Shown piece after piece: positions 43,230 to 54,539 of a stretch of 64,000 nt of DNA. The notes under the pieces are model-generated. The model was not told where the DNA came from and ran no database searches. It worked only from the letters and a program-made list of their open reading frames with translations. The position numbers and the translations under genes were made by a program. Position 1 is the first letter of the stretch. Each line of letters begins with the position of its first letter. The stretch is from Notolepis coatsorum (Eukaryota > Chordata > Actinopteri > Aulopiformes > Paralepididae), in contig OZ020586.1 of the NCBI GenBank assembly GCA_963971535.1, positions 71,822,134 to 71,886,133 of the forward strand. The letters are read 5' to 3'.

Positions 43230-43915
43230 TACATTGGTTTTAGCTACTTTTCTCCCCTTATTTAAACAACTTTGTCGTCACAGAGAGGCAATGAAACGTT
43301 TGTATTATTATAGTATAGAATGTATTTAATAAGCAAAGTTTGTCAGCAGGGTTTTTGGGCTGTATTTCATGTAAAAACGTTCACTGTTAGTTTACTTGCT
43401 CACGCTAATTAAGGCTATTGCTGGCTAACAGAAGCTAGCGCAAGAAACGACGCCGCAAAGTATTGTTTATAGTGCATTTCTTGCCACCTTATAGCATTTG
43501 TACATTTGTATGACAGTCTATAATGCTCCCGTGAGGTTTTTCCGGACGTTTTGGTAATGATTTTCACTATAAAATCATATTTCTAAATGACAGGAAGTTG
43601 ATGAAAACTGGCCGGAATAGCTTTGAGCTAACTATCCTGCAGTCTATGTTGTGCCACTCTGTTCTCCTCTAATGGTCTCCAGGATACCGATGCTTGAGAA
43701 TCAAACCAGGTGATCAGTGGTCTTATAGAGAACGTTTTTTATCACTTTAGGTTGATGCCCTTTTTAACATCTTGGCCAGGGACTACAGATGAAATCTAGC
43801 CTTCTTGTTAATTCTGGCGTATTTACATTTTTAATGTTGATTAATATGCACTGTCCCTTTTGCAAATAAACTTAAACTTAAACCCACCCCAGCAATGTGA
43901 CTACCTCTGCTTATG
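43230..43915. other. intergenic sequence upstream of the zinc-finger gene
   Basis: No ORF or recognisable element except a short AATAAACTTAAACTTAAAC tail-like stretch at 43866. Confidence 0.4.
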
Positions 43916-43916
43916 T

Positions 43917-44129
43917 TTATTTTTATGTTTTATTAGGATCCCATTAGCTGTCAAATTAATGACAGCTATCTTCCTGGGTTCCTCACAAGTAAATAATATA
44001 ACAGAATACAAATACAGAATGTAATTAGTAATATAACAGAATACAAATACAGAATGTAATTAGCAATACAGTTAAAATAAGAAAAAGAAAAAATAAAGCA
44101 TAAAGGAAATCAAAGTTGAGCTTATAGGA
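43917..44129 (-). repeat. LINE 3' tail, minus orientation
   Basis: TTTTATTAGGATCCCATTAG with CTTCCTGGGTTCCTC is the reverse complement of the tail seen at 54353-54425 (GACCCCAGGAAGACTAGC, GGGATCCTTAATAAAATC). Confidence 0.6.
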
Positions 44130-44134
44130 CTAGA

Positions 44135-44411
44135 TGGGCGACAATAATGTGGTTAAGAGGCATGGTTTCTATCTTTAGCCTTTAACTGGCGTGGTTTATT
44201 TATTCACATGGTATGAGCAGTAACACATGAGTCCTCCTCTCTGTGAGAAGTAGGTGGGGGAGAGAGGTCGAGTAGGAGGAGACATTCCTATTTATACTCG
44301 CCACCTGGTGGTGTCTTGAGTGGCTCCGCCTAGAGCGCCCTCTAGTGGAAACAGTTATATATGCAGTTAGACAGTTAATAACAATCCTACCTAGAACCTC
44401 TGACTTCAACA
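44135..44411 (-). repeat. copia 3' LTR
   Basis: It has the same length as the 5' LTR and ends in CGCCCA. It is preceded on the minus strand by the purine tract CTAAGTGGGAG. Confidence 0.92.
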
Positions 44412-44516
44412 CTCCCACTTAGGGTTGTATTAGCATACTGGTTAACTTCTCAGAAAAACATTTTACAAAGGAAATAATATAATCCAAATACATCAAAAGA
44501 ATATGGCAGTCAATAT

Positions 44517-45691
44517 CTACACACCAAACATGACCTCTGCAAATCTCTTCAATTTCAATTTGGAAGCAGGTTTCGTCATATCGTCTGCTACCATGTCGTC
44601 CGTTGGACAATAAATCAGTGTCATCCTTTCTTCTCTGATGACAGATCTGGTGAAATTATATTTTATATCGACATGTTTACATCTCTGTCGGCACACAGGG
44701 TTTCTAGCAATCGCAATGGTTCCCTGGTTGTCCTCGTAAACAACAGTCTTCTTATATACATAGGTATCCATCCCTTCAAGCAGTTGTTCCAGATAAATAC
44801 ACTCCTGTATGGTCATAGCTAGAGCCATGTTTTCGGCTTCACAAGTTGATAGTGCCACTGTGGGCTGCTTCTTTGTTTTCTCACACAATATCCTGTGGTA
44901 CTCCTTCTATCTGTGGTGTCAGCTGCCCAGTCTGCATCACTGTAGGCTTTAAGTCCTATACCCTCATTGCTCTTTCTGAAACACAGTTGTTTGTGTGCTG
45001 TACCTTTAAGATAACGAAAGACATGTTTTGCTGTAATCCAATGCTCCTCTGTGGGGTCAGCGAAATGCTGTGACAGTTTACTCACTACAAAACATAGGTC
45101 AGGGCGGGTACATGTTGTTAAATAAATGAGGCTACCCACAGCTTCTCTGTACATTTTTACATCTGTCAGTTTCTGGGCATCCTCCTGATAGTCTAGTTTT
45201 TTATCACATGGTGTTTCCCTTGATCTACATTCTTGCATGTCAAAACGTTTCAGGATATTTTCCACATATCTCTTCTGGGATATTTTTACACAATTGGCAG
45301 ACTGTTCAAAGTCCATACCTAGAAAATGCTTTATCCTCCCAAGGTCTTTCATTTTGAATCTGGTGGAGAGCATCTCTTTCACCTGTGCTAGGCTTCTAGT
45401 GTTGTCTGCTGCTATGATCAAATCATCCACCCAAATGACGATGATCACTTTTCCTGACTCCTTTGACTCCCTCGAGTAAACACAGGGGTCTACTGGGTTC
45501 TGTAGGAAGTGATCTTCGATAAGACATGTATGAAGCATCTCGTTCCAATTTCGCCCAGACTGTTTCAGGCCGTAAATGGATTTTTCCAGCTTACACACTA
45601 GCTTCTCTCCTTTCTTTTCGTAACCCTCAGGTTGTTCCATATATATCTCCCTATCTATGGGTGCATGCAGATAGGCTGTTTTCACATCCAT
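44517..45691 (-). pseudogene. copia reverse transcriptase and RNase H
   Basis: After the stop the RT continues as MDVKTAYLHAPIDREIYMEQ and KSIYGLKQSGRNWNE, with the catalytic IIVIWVDDLIIAADN. The RNase H shows YSDADWAADTTDRRSTTGYC. A frameshift near 44885 leads to TKKQPTVALSTCEAENMALA and the last RNase H block VYEDNQGTIAIARNPVC and KHVDIKYNFTRSVI. All catalytic motifs are present, but the frame is broken. Confidence 0.88.
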
Positions 45692-45697
45692 CTGATG

Positions 45698-47681
45698 TCA
45701 AATTAAATTGTCCTCAGCTGCTTTCTGCACCACTACCCTTATACTGGTCAGATTGGCCGTGGGGGAGAATGTTTCACCGTAGTCTATCCCCTCCCTCTGA
45801 CTGTAACCCTTAGCTACAAACCTCGCTTTGTACTTGTCGTGGCCTTCAATACCCTCCTTGATTGAATACACCCATTTCCCTCCCACTGTCTGTCTGCCCT
45901 CTGGTAACTTGGTTAGAGTGAAGGTGTGGTTGTCCTCTAGGCGGGACCTAATTTCCTCATCCATTGCTCTCTCCCATTTACTTGATTCAGGGGACACTAT
46001 GGCCTCTTTAAAGGTCTGAGGTACCCCACTAACTACCCTGTAGCAGTAATCAACGGTAGTGGGTGTACTGTCCTCCTCGTCACTCCCTTTCCGGGCATAG
46101 TCTGTCAGATACTTTGGGGGTTTGTGTTCCCTTGAGTGATATCTCCCACTGCTTGGGGCACTTGACGTCACCCTCGGGTACTCCTCGTCATCGCCCTCTG
46201 GGGGTGGCTGACTGTCTGCCTGCACGACCGTGCTAAGTACACTGGGCTGACGTGTCTCTGTTTCTACACACCTTACTCTGGAGTCCAGCTCTGGCTCCTC
46301 TGTCTGTGTCTCGCCCTCACATGTTGTCTTTGTGACAAACTTGACTAGCCTGTGTTTCTGCACTCCCCCTTTACCGGGATAATAAACCAGGAAAGCGGGG
46401 CTTCCCTTGTCATGCCCTACAAAGAGTCCTTTTTCACATCTGGACTCAAGCTTTCCTCTGTCCTGCAGGTACGCATAACACACTGATCCAAATCGGTGCA
46501 TTCTGGCTAGATTACACTTCTTTCCTGTCAGTGCTGTATACGGGGTGGTGCCCGTGTGCTTATTAAAGCACCTGTTTCTGGTGTAAGCGGCTTCTTGCAC
46601 CGCATAGTGCCATAGGCTCTTAGGTAAGTTACTATCTACTAGCTTACACCTAGCCATCTCGAAAAGAGTGCGCCATTCCCTCTCTGCCACTCCGTTCTGG
46701 TGTGGGGAATATGGACATGACGTCTCGTGTCTTATCTTGTTCCTCCTCAACAGTGATTGGAACTCTCTGTTTGTGAATTCGGTTCCGTTGTCGGACCTCA
46801 AACATCTTACGTTACCATAAGGGGCTATGTCTGCCAGGTATTTTTCCGTGGCCTGGAGTGTGTCACTCTTTGCTTTAAGAAAGTAAACAAACACTGCCCC
46901 TGTGCACACGTCTGTAAAAGACTGTACATATCTAAAGCCTCCTATGGACTCGTTTCTTACTGGACCGGCAAGATCTGTGTTAACCAACGCAAGTGGTACC
47001 TTTACTTTTTCTGTGGGATTTCTGTTTCTCGATTGAGCAAACTTCCCCTTTATGCACACTACACTTTCTTTATCAGGTCTACGTTTTTCACCTTCAATGT
47101 GCATGCCCTCTGTCACTGCTTGCAGTTTCAGTAAATCCTCGTAATTACAATGACCCATAATCTCATGCCATGTCTGAATATCGTGGCTGACAGTTACTTT
47201 ACACATATAATTGTCACCATTACACTTGTCGTTGTCATTACACTCTGTTTTCAGGTAATACATTCTCTGATACACCTCTATGTCAAATCGCGTACCGTTG
47301 GGCTCTACAAGAAAATGTTTACCTTCAATGAAGAACACTCTGGCACCGTTCGCAGTAGCCACTATTACAGAGAATAGTCCTTGTGGGAACGATGGTACGT
47401 AGAGAGCGTTCTTTAACGTCACTGTACGCCGGCGCCCCCCCGCTGTCCGTGAGGCATACCTGTGCGTCTCCTCTCTCTTTCGCCAACCCGTAGGTGCGCT
47501 TCCCGTCTGCCAGCTCCATGCTGTGTCTCTCCGGGCGGAACGTTTTGTCAAAGTTCTTGAACCGACTCCTGTCATTGATGCCGTGGGACGACGCACCTGT
47601 GTCCACGATCAGTCCCTTCCTTTGGGCCTGTTGCAGCTGCGTTGGCCTGGTGACGTACGCTGTCTGCGCCATCTTGTCCAT
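45698..47681 (-). pseudogene. copia protease, integrase and start of RT
   Basis: The protease frame shows LIVDTGASSHGINDRSRF near 47600. A frameshift near 47415 leads to NALYVPSFPQGLFSV, the pre-integrase domain (TWHEIMGHCNYEDLLKLQ) and the integrase core with NTDLAGPVR, RSDNGTEFTNREF and NGVAEREWRTLFE, the three acidic positions of the DDE triad. The C-terminal GKKCNLARMHRFGS block and the first RT block (KWVYSIKEGIEGHDKYKARF, VAKGYSQREGIDYGETFSP) follow. A TGA at 45696-45698 interrupts the expected reading LI-x-HQMDVKTAYLH. Confidence 0.88.
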
Positions 47682-48687
47682 GCGCGTGTCGCGCGCCCTG
47701 GTCGCGTTTCTTCATGCACGCTCTGTCTGCGTGCCGCGTGGATCTGCAGAAGCCACACCAGACAGTCCTCGTGCAGTTACCTCTCCGATGGCCTTTCTCT
47801 CCGCATCGCCAACACGCCAGCTCCGTCGTGGGCCTGGTCTTTTCCGTTGGCGTCGCTCGGGCCTTCAACACCCTCTCTCCCGCCTCTGCGGCGGCTGGGT
47901 GGGTATCTTCTGAGGCCTCGAAGTTTCTTAACTTGGCCTTGAACTGTCTCAGCGTCATGTCCGCTGAACCGTGTGTTACCAGGAGTGTGAACGGTTTGTA
48001 CAGCTCCGGTAGTCCTCTCATCATCATCGCCATCATTAACCCATCGCTTGGTGCTTCTCCTGCACTCCTCAATGGCGTCGCGATCTGCTCTGCTCTGTTG
48101 ACGTATTCGGTCACAGTCTCGGTGTGTCCCTTCTTCAGGGCCGTTAGTGCTATGTGGAGGGCCACGACTCGGGGTCTTCCTCGCCCAATGTAATGCTCTC
48201 TCAACACCTCCAGGCTTTCTCGGCCTTTGTCTTTAGTGTGGCGGAATATCAGCCCCAAGCTGGTGTCGTCGAGCAGTGGCGCTAACTCTCAGTACGCGTC
48301 TGCGTTACGCTGGTCGTCCAGGGCTTGCTCTTCCGCCATCAGGTCTCTCGTGGGGGCTGCCAGGATCATCTCCTTCAGTGCCGCACCGTGCATGCAGCAT
48401 AGCATGCGCTCTTCCCAGAGCTCGCAGTCCTCTGCTTTTCCATTGAATGAGGGCCATTTGCTCCTCCCTTTGGTCGCCATGCGTTCTAAGACGGGGTTCT
48501 CCCCCTCGCCTCCGTTATGCTCAGCAGGCGCCACACGTTCTAAGACAGGGTTCTACCCCTCGCCTCCGTTGTGCTCAGCATGCTCCGTCTCCCCCGATGC
48601 CGCCTCCTCAGGACTGTTGGCTGCTACCTTCTTGGGACTCTTGGCTGCTACCTTCTTGACTTTCTTGGGAGACTTCTTGGCTTTCAT
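47572..48687 (-). pseudogene. copia gag region
   Basis: From ATG at 48687 a lysine-rich start (MKAKKSPKKVKKVAAKSPKK) leads into the gag domain (WPSFNGKAEDCELWEERMLC, LREHYIGRGRPRVVALHIAL) and the CCHC knuckle CWRCGEKGHRRGNC. The frame has an in-frame TAG near 48560 and a TGA at 48289-48291. The first part contains a duplicated segment (AGCATAACGGAGGCGAGGGG type), and the TAG sits in one of the two copies. Gag packages element RNA into particles. A frameshift near 47700 leads to the protease frame. Confidence 0.85.
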
Positions 48688-48817
48688 GTTGCTCTTTGAT
48701 GGTGGCCGTAGTTTTAGCTCCTGTTGGCCTAGCGTCTAGCCACGCGGTACTCCCGGTGCTAACCTAGCCTATACTTTAGCTAAACTTGCTACCCTTCTTA
48801 TTTCGCCCCGGCGTTAT

Positions 48818-48831
48818 CTGGGCCCATAACC
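48818..48831 (-). other. putative primer-binding site, initiator-tRNA anticodon-arm type
   Basis: The plus strand CTGGGCCCATAACC is identical to the anticodon stem-loop of eukaryotic initiator tRNA-Met. The element strand GGTTATGGGCCCAG could therefore pair with it, as in copia elements primed by an internal half-tRNA. It lies about 20 bp from the LTR edge. Confidence 0.55.
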
Positions 48832-48851
48832 TGTTGACAGAATCAGGCTAT

Positions 48852-49128
48852 AGGGCGACAATAATGTGGTCAAGAGGCATGGGTTCTATCTTTAGCCTTT
48901 AACTGGCGTGGTTTATTTATTCACATGGTATGAGCAGTAACACATGAGTCCTCCTCTCTGTGAGAAGTAGGTGGGGGAGAGAGGTCGAGTAGGAGGAGAC
49001 ATTCCTATTTATACTCGCCACCTGGTGGTGTCTTGAGTGCCTCCGCCTAGAGCGCCATCTAGTGGAAACAGTTATATATGCAGTTAGACAGTTAATAACA
49101 ATCCTACCTAGAACCTCTGACTTCAACA
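48852..49128 (-). repeat. copia 5' LTR
   Basis: Read on the minus strand it starts TGTTGAAGTCAGAGG and ends CATTATTGTCGCCCT. It contains a TATAAATAG box on the minus strand (TATTTATA at about 49010-49017 on plus). Confidence 0.92.
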
Positions 49129-49320
49129 CTAGATATTACAATCCCTTAGATAATCAGCACTTTTTATTGAATGGGGTAGTGGTAAAAGCTTCACTGGGGT
49201 CGTCAGGTGGGCACCCTCCTTCATTGGTGTTTCGTTGACAGGCCCACGACACCTCCGAAGGGCTCAACGGCAACACCTGGCGTCCCAGGTGTGCCCCCCT
49301 CTGCTTTTACCCCTCGATGG

Positions 49321-52300
49321 TCATTTTGCAGCCCAGTTGGGGTCCTTTCTCTTAATCCATAGCCATCTGCTGCTTCGTTCGGCAGCCTCTGACAGTGTTT
49401 TGACAGCTTGTCGGAACGCCTGTCCTCGCACCCCCATCCCCTTAAGAAGCTTGGTTGTGGACATGGCAACAAATCCTCTAGATCCAACCTCAACCAGAAG
49501 CACCTGGGCAGTGGGCACGCCAGCCTCGTTGTTCTGCCTCGGCTGCTATGTCGGAGTACTTCAGTCGTTTACGTTCATATGCTTCACCAACTGCAGCCTC
49601 CCATGGTACAGTTAGTTCCACAATGAATACAGACTTCTGGGACGTTGACCACAAGACCAGGTCCGGCCTGAGGTTAGTTGTAATGATCTCAGGCGGAAAG
49701 ATTAGTTTCTGGTCCAAGTCAACCTGCATTCTCCAGTCCCGGGCAGTGTCCAGGAGGGTTGCCTCCACTCTTGCAGATGGCTTTGCTGGGAGCTGTCCTG
49801 CTCTTACAAAAGAAGTGGTGTTTGAGTGTCTAGGCAATGGGGGAGGGAGGGCATTGTTGGTAGTTCTCCTTCCTTCCAGGGTGATTGCCAGTTGTCTTAG
49901 GACCTGGTTGTGTCTCCAGGTGTAGTGCCCTTGGGACAAACTGGTTTTGCAGCCGGTGAGGATGTGCCTCAGTGTTGCGGGGGTTTGGCAAAGCGCACAA
50001 GAAGGATCTTCTCCAAACCACTGGTTTAGGTTCTTGGGCGTGGGGAGAACATCATAGGTGGCTTTGATTATGAAGCTGATTTGGCTTCCTTCCATCTCCC
50101 AAAGATCCTTCCATGTGAGCTTACGATGCTCCAGGTTTTCCCAGCTAGTCCATTGGCCCTGTTTGGACTGTGAGACTGCCTTTGCGCATCTGTCTGCCTC
50201 CTCTTGTTGCCGAACCTGAGCCACCACAAGCTTTCTCCTCTGGGTTGATGTTGCCTTGTGCCATGTGGGTCGACTTGTCCCAAGTCCAAACCCACCTCTT
50301 CCATGCTGCACCTGTCCTACAATGTCTCCATGCCTTGCTTGCTGTATGGCCTCAGATGGGATCCATTTCCTCCCAGTTGCCAGTCTGGGAGCAGCCGCTC
50401 GGATCACTTCATCTTGAGACTCGATCAGGGTCATGTTCAGCCTCACTTTGGTGCATTTAAACTCCTCTATGAGGCTAGAGACAGGCAATTCCAGGGCCCG
50501 TGTCCATACAAGCCGATGTTGCTGAGGCAACGCGGGAGGCCAAGCCACTTCTTGATGTATGAACTGACTGTCCTCTCCAGCTTCTCGACTTTGGTCATGG
50601 GGATCTCGTAGACAGTTAGAGGCCACATCAGGCGGGGGAGCAATCCAAACTGCAGGCACCAGAGTTTCCGCTTTCCAGGGAGCAAGGTCTTGTCTATGCT
50701 GACAAGGCCTTTGATGGTTTCTTCCCTCAGCTGATCACTCTGGTCTGAGTCTTTGAGGCTCGCATTGTACCATCGCCCTAGGCTCTTGACTGGCAGTTCT
50801 GACACCAAAGGAATGGGTGTATCCTTGATGTGGAACCTCTGGTCCACGAGTTTTCCTTTGACAATGGATATGCTCCTGGATTTGCTGGGTTTGAACTTCA
50901 TCCGTGCCCATGTAATGTTGGCATGAAGCTTTCCCATAAGATGTTTGGTGCATGCAATGGTTGAGCTCAAGGTGGTCATGTCATCCATGTAGGCGTGAAT
51001 AGGAGATAGACGCTGTCCAGATTGCAGACGTTCTCCTCCCACAACCCACTTGGAAGCTCGAATGACCACTTCCATTGCCATGGTGAAGGCTAGTGGGGAG
51101 ATGGTACATCCAGCCATTATTCCCACTTCCAAAGATTGCCATGATGTTGTGTATTCTGTTGTTTTGATACAGAATTGCAGATCTTGGAAGTAATTTCTCA
51201 CCAGGTTTGTGATGGTATTTGAGATGTGGAAGAAGTTGAAGGCTGTCCAGATGAGAGAATGGGGGACGGATCCAAAAGCGTTGGCTAGGTCCAACAATAA
51301 GACGTGCAGGTCTCTTCCTTCCCTTTTGGCAGATTGGATTTGGTGCCATATCATGCTTGTATGTTCCAAGCAAATGCCGGCCTTCTGCACAGATGTGTCA
51401 ATCAAGTTGTTTTGCTTCAGGTATGTTGTCATCCTTTTAGCAACAATGCTGAAGAAGACCTTCCCTTCAACATTCAGCTTGTTGATCTGCCGGAATTGAT
51501 CGATGTTTGAGGCATCCTTCTCCTTGGGGATTACCACTCCCCCTGCTCTTCGCCACGCTTTTGGGATGGTTTGCTTTGTCCACATCACCTTCATTTGCCT
51601 CCACAGATAGCGTAAGATATTTGGGGAGTTTTTATACAGCCGGTATGGAACCCCATTTGGTCCTGGAGCTGAAGCTGCCCTTGCCTTCCTCACTGCTGCT
51701 TCCTCAACCTCCCTCCACCTTGGAGGACAGTCATCCAGCTAGTGTTCTGGTTGAGGAATTGGTGGCATGTCTGGTGGTAGTTCCCTCTGTTCATATCTTT
51801 CGCTGTCTGTGTGAGTTGTTTTCAGATGGTCCTCAAACTCCCTCTTTGGCACCTTAAGTGACCCGCTCTTTTCCTTTGTGAAGAGTCCTTTTACAAATCT
51901 GAAGGGATTCTTGTAGAAGGATGTTCTCGCTCTTTCCTTCCTCTTGCGTCGAGTCCTGAGGTTTTCAGCTCTCCGCAGTCTTCCCAGGCGTCCCTTCAGG
52001 TCTGTTTGCAGGAGGTCGATGCCCACTTTTTCCTCCAATGAGGCTCTCTTCCATTGCTTCCTCAAGTCCCTTCTTTCTTTGACAAGGTGCTGGATTTCTT
52101 GCTGCCTTCTGGACTTGGGAGGGGTTGTTGGTGTCATGTCCTTCTTTCCTGTCTCTTTTGTTCCGAACCTTTCTGCTCCATAGAAGTAGATCAGATCACC
52201 CATTTTATCCAGTTTCTTTTCCACTGTTCCTTTGATTCCGTCCAGGATTTTGATCAGGTCTGCATCGATTGTCACCCACTCTTTCTTGCTGCTGGACTTT

Positions 52301-52720
52301 GGCCACTTGACATGAGGTCTGTGGCCTTGCATGTTCTTCTCCAAAGAAGGTTGCAAGTGACTTGGTTCCAAGTTCTCTGATGTGCTTGAATTACTTTCAG
52401 CCACTGGGGTACTGATGCTCAGTAGACTGTGGGTTAAATCCTGCCGCTGAGCTTCACTCGCCTGACTTGACCTTTCTCTCAGAAGATAATGGTCAATGTG
52501 AGGTCCCGGCCTCACTTTCTTCAAGCACTTCATCCGCCCTTGATGTATTCGTAGGCCTCTGATGGATGGACCAGCCACAGCTACATACTCTGTGCTCCTG
52601 TCCTTCAGTTGATGTGCCGATTATCTGGTTCGTCGTCATGTTCATTCCAGGGTCAGTTACCGGGTGGTCAGCCGATAAAAAAGATTGATATTCAACATTG
52701 AAGATACAATAAATAGTTGT
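49321..52720 (-). pseudogene. NeSL/R2-type LINE with restriction-like endonuclease, decayed
   Basis: The order on the minus strand is an N-terminal zinc-finger-like block split by a frameshift (EHRVCSCGW, then GLRIHQGRMKC near 52550), a basic linker, the reverse transcriptase and a C-terminal endonuclease. RT motifs are APGPNGVPYRLYKNSPNILR, LLLDLANAFGSVPHSLIW, AGCTISPLAF and the catalytic AYMDDMTTL near 50985. A CCHC-type motif CALCQTPATLRHILTGC lies near 49960. The endonuclease signature RPDLVLW, then FIVELTVPWE and ERKRLKYSD lies near 49560-49670, and the tail VEVGSRGFVAMSTTKLL is in another frame. Lesions are a frameshift near 52560, TAG at 51739-51741, a frameshift near 50500 and another near 49510. 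Such LINEs cut their target with the PD-(D/E)XK-like domain instead of APE. The clade (NeSL or a relative) is my judgement from domain order. Confidence 0.82.
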
Positions 52721-53226
52721 ATTCATTCACATCCCCCCAAAAAACATCTAAAAGGGTAACTGAAATTGATACAAATAAAATAAAATATAAACATAAAATA
52801 GTTAATCACATCTTTACATCATACTATATCATACTACATCAGTCTCATTTACATCTGGTTGGCTTAATGCCAGATCAAAATGTGTACCTTTTATACAGAA
52901 CGTTGAGGTGGGAAAATGGCCTGTGTAAAAGGGGCTACAGTCACACAAGGTACTCCCCAAGGTTCCGTACTTGGCCCACTCCTTTTCATCATCTACATCA
53001 ATTGGTATTTCCAGGAAATGTGCTTCTTTTGTTGCCAGTCCCCTTTTATGTCAGATAGTGCAAAGTTTAGTTTTATGTCATCTTGACTATTGCTCTGCGA
53101 TGTGGTCATCTACTGCCAGTGGTGACCTCAGGAAGCTCCAGGTGGTCCAGAACAGGGCAGCAAGGTTGGTACTGAACTGCTCACTAAGGTCTAATGTGAG
53201 CCGTATGCATGCCCGCCTCTCTTGGC

Positions 53227-53954
53227 TTAAAGGAAAACTCCAACATTTTGGGAAATTAGCTTATTTGCCATCTACCCTGGAGTTAGACAAGAAGATACAT
53301 ACCTTGTTCTTCTCTGTGCATGCAGTAGGAGTAGGAAGACGTTGCGAACTAGGCTAATGGACGCACTTCTTCAACCATTATCTGAATTAAAAAGAAAAAA
53401 GAAAAAGAATCTAACCCTAACTAACCTTACTGTCATGCACTTGTCCTAATAAACTAACCTACACTGTAGCACTCAACACTTTGATGAACATTGTTACTCA
53501 GCTGATAGAGTTGTGCCCTTCCTGATGACTTGTTGTACAGAACTTGTAAGTCGCTTTGGATAAAAGCGTCAGCTAAATGACTAAATGTAAATGTAAATGT
53601 AATGGAGGAACCTACTTCCAGTGACTGACGCTAAGCTAGGCTAAGGGTGCACGTACTCCTACTGCATGCACAGAGAAGAAAAAGGTATGTATCTTAACAC
53701 TCCAACATTTTGGGAACCCTGGAGAAGATGCATACCTTTTTCTTCTCTGTGCATGCAGTAGGAGTAGGAAGACGTTTGGAACTAGGCTAATGGAGGAACC
53801 TACTTCCAGTGACTGACGCTAAGCTAGGCTAACGTGCTTGTCTTCCTACTCCTACTGCATGCACAGAGAAGAAAAAGGGTATGTTTCTTCTTGTCTAACT
53901 CCAGGGTAGATGCCAAATAAGCTAATTTCCCAAAATGTTGGAGTTTTCCTTTAA
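53227..53954. mobile_element. TTAA-type element R with long inverted repeats
   Basis: The ends TTAA-AGGAAAACTCCAACAT and, inverted, ATGTTGGAGTTTTCCT-TTAA continue as inverted repeats of over 100 bp (GGAAATTAGCTTATTTG against CAAATAAGCTAATTTCC). Internal inverted segments contain CTGTGCATGCAGTAGGAGTA repeatedly. It inserted in a LINE, whose reading resumes afterwards. Confidence 0.85.
53484..53604 (+). repeat. retroelement 3' tail (GTAAGTCGCTTTGGATAAAA) inside R
   Basis: ATTGTTACTCAGCTGATAGA through GTAAGTCGCTTTGGATAAAA and (TAAATG)n is a well-known fish LINE/SINE tail. A second copy lies at 60258-60370. Confidence 0.7.
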
Positions 53955-54539
53955 CGTTGAAAATAGATTGTCTTTGTTTTAATATACTTGTGCTGTTCAA
54001 GTTGGTCATGAGCAGTAAAACTCCTGTTTTTATACATAAACAGATTGTTTTTAGTAATACTGTGCATGAGCATTACACTAGAGATTCCAGTAGTGGGCAG
54101 CTTGAATGAGATATTTTATTTTTAGAGCATTAACTCTTTGGAATAACCTGCCTCAAAACCTCTGCTGCATTTACAGTAGATACACTTTTAAAAATAATCT
54201 TAAATTGTTTTTAACACTGTAAAGTATTTTTTTTGTTTTCTGTTTCTGTGCTTGCATGTAATTTTAGCCATCTTAATTGTTAGTTGCATTATGCATTGTG
54301 TGTTGAGTACTGACTTTTAATCATTTAGTTTTTGCAATAATACTTGTTTTTGTGAGGACCCCAGGAAGACTAGCTGGTTGCTATGGTACCAGGGATCCTT
54401 AATAAAATCAAATAAAATCAAAATCTACATCCTCCCTCTATTTTCATAAACATAGACTCGTACAAGATGGAAAGTCTTTGATGGTCTAATGAACCTAGAT
54501 TAATAGATTAATCTCTTGATACCTGTGTGATGGTCGTTG

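Larger units (their letters stand above)
44135..49128 (-). mobile_element. Ty1/copia LTR retrotransposon
   Basis: This 4,994-bp element lies on the minus strand, flanked by the perfect 5-bp duplication CTAGA (44130-44134 and 49129-49133). Two 277-bp LTRs enclose gag, protease, integrase, reverse transcriptase and RNase H in copia order. The LTRs differ at about five positions (1.8%). The coding part has several stops and frameshifts, so this copy is non-autonomous. Confidence 0.95.
52860..54425 (+). pseudogene. LINE RT fragment and 3' tail, split by element R
   Basis: Readable blocks are TQGTPQGSVLGPLLFIIYIN (52940-53010), a deletion of the catalytic motif, then SLVLCHLDYCSAMWSSTASG and LRKLQVVQNRAARLVLNCSL (53060-53200). 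After the insertion LWNNLPQNL (54135) follows. The tail GACCCCAGGAAGACTAGC...GGATCCTTAATAAAATC ends near 54425. It is an L2/Rex-like LINE and non-functional. Confidence 0.75.
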
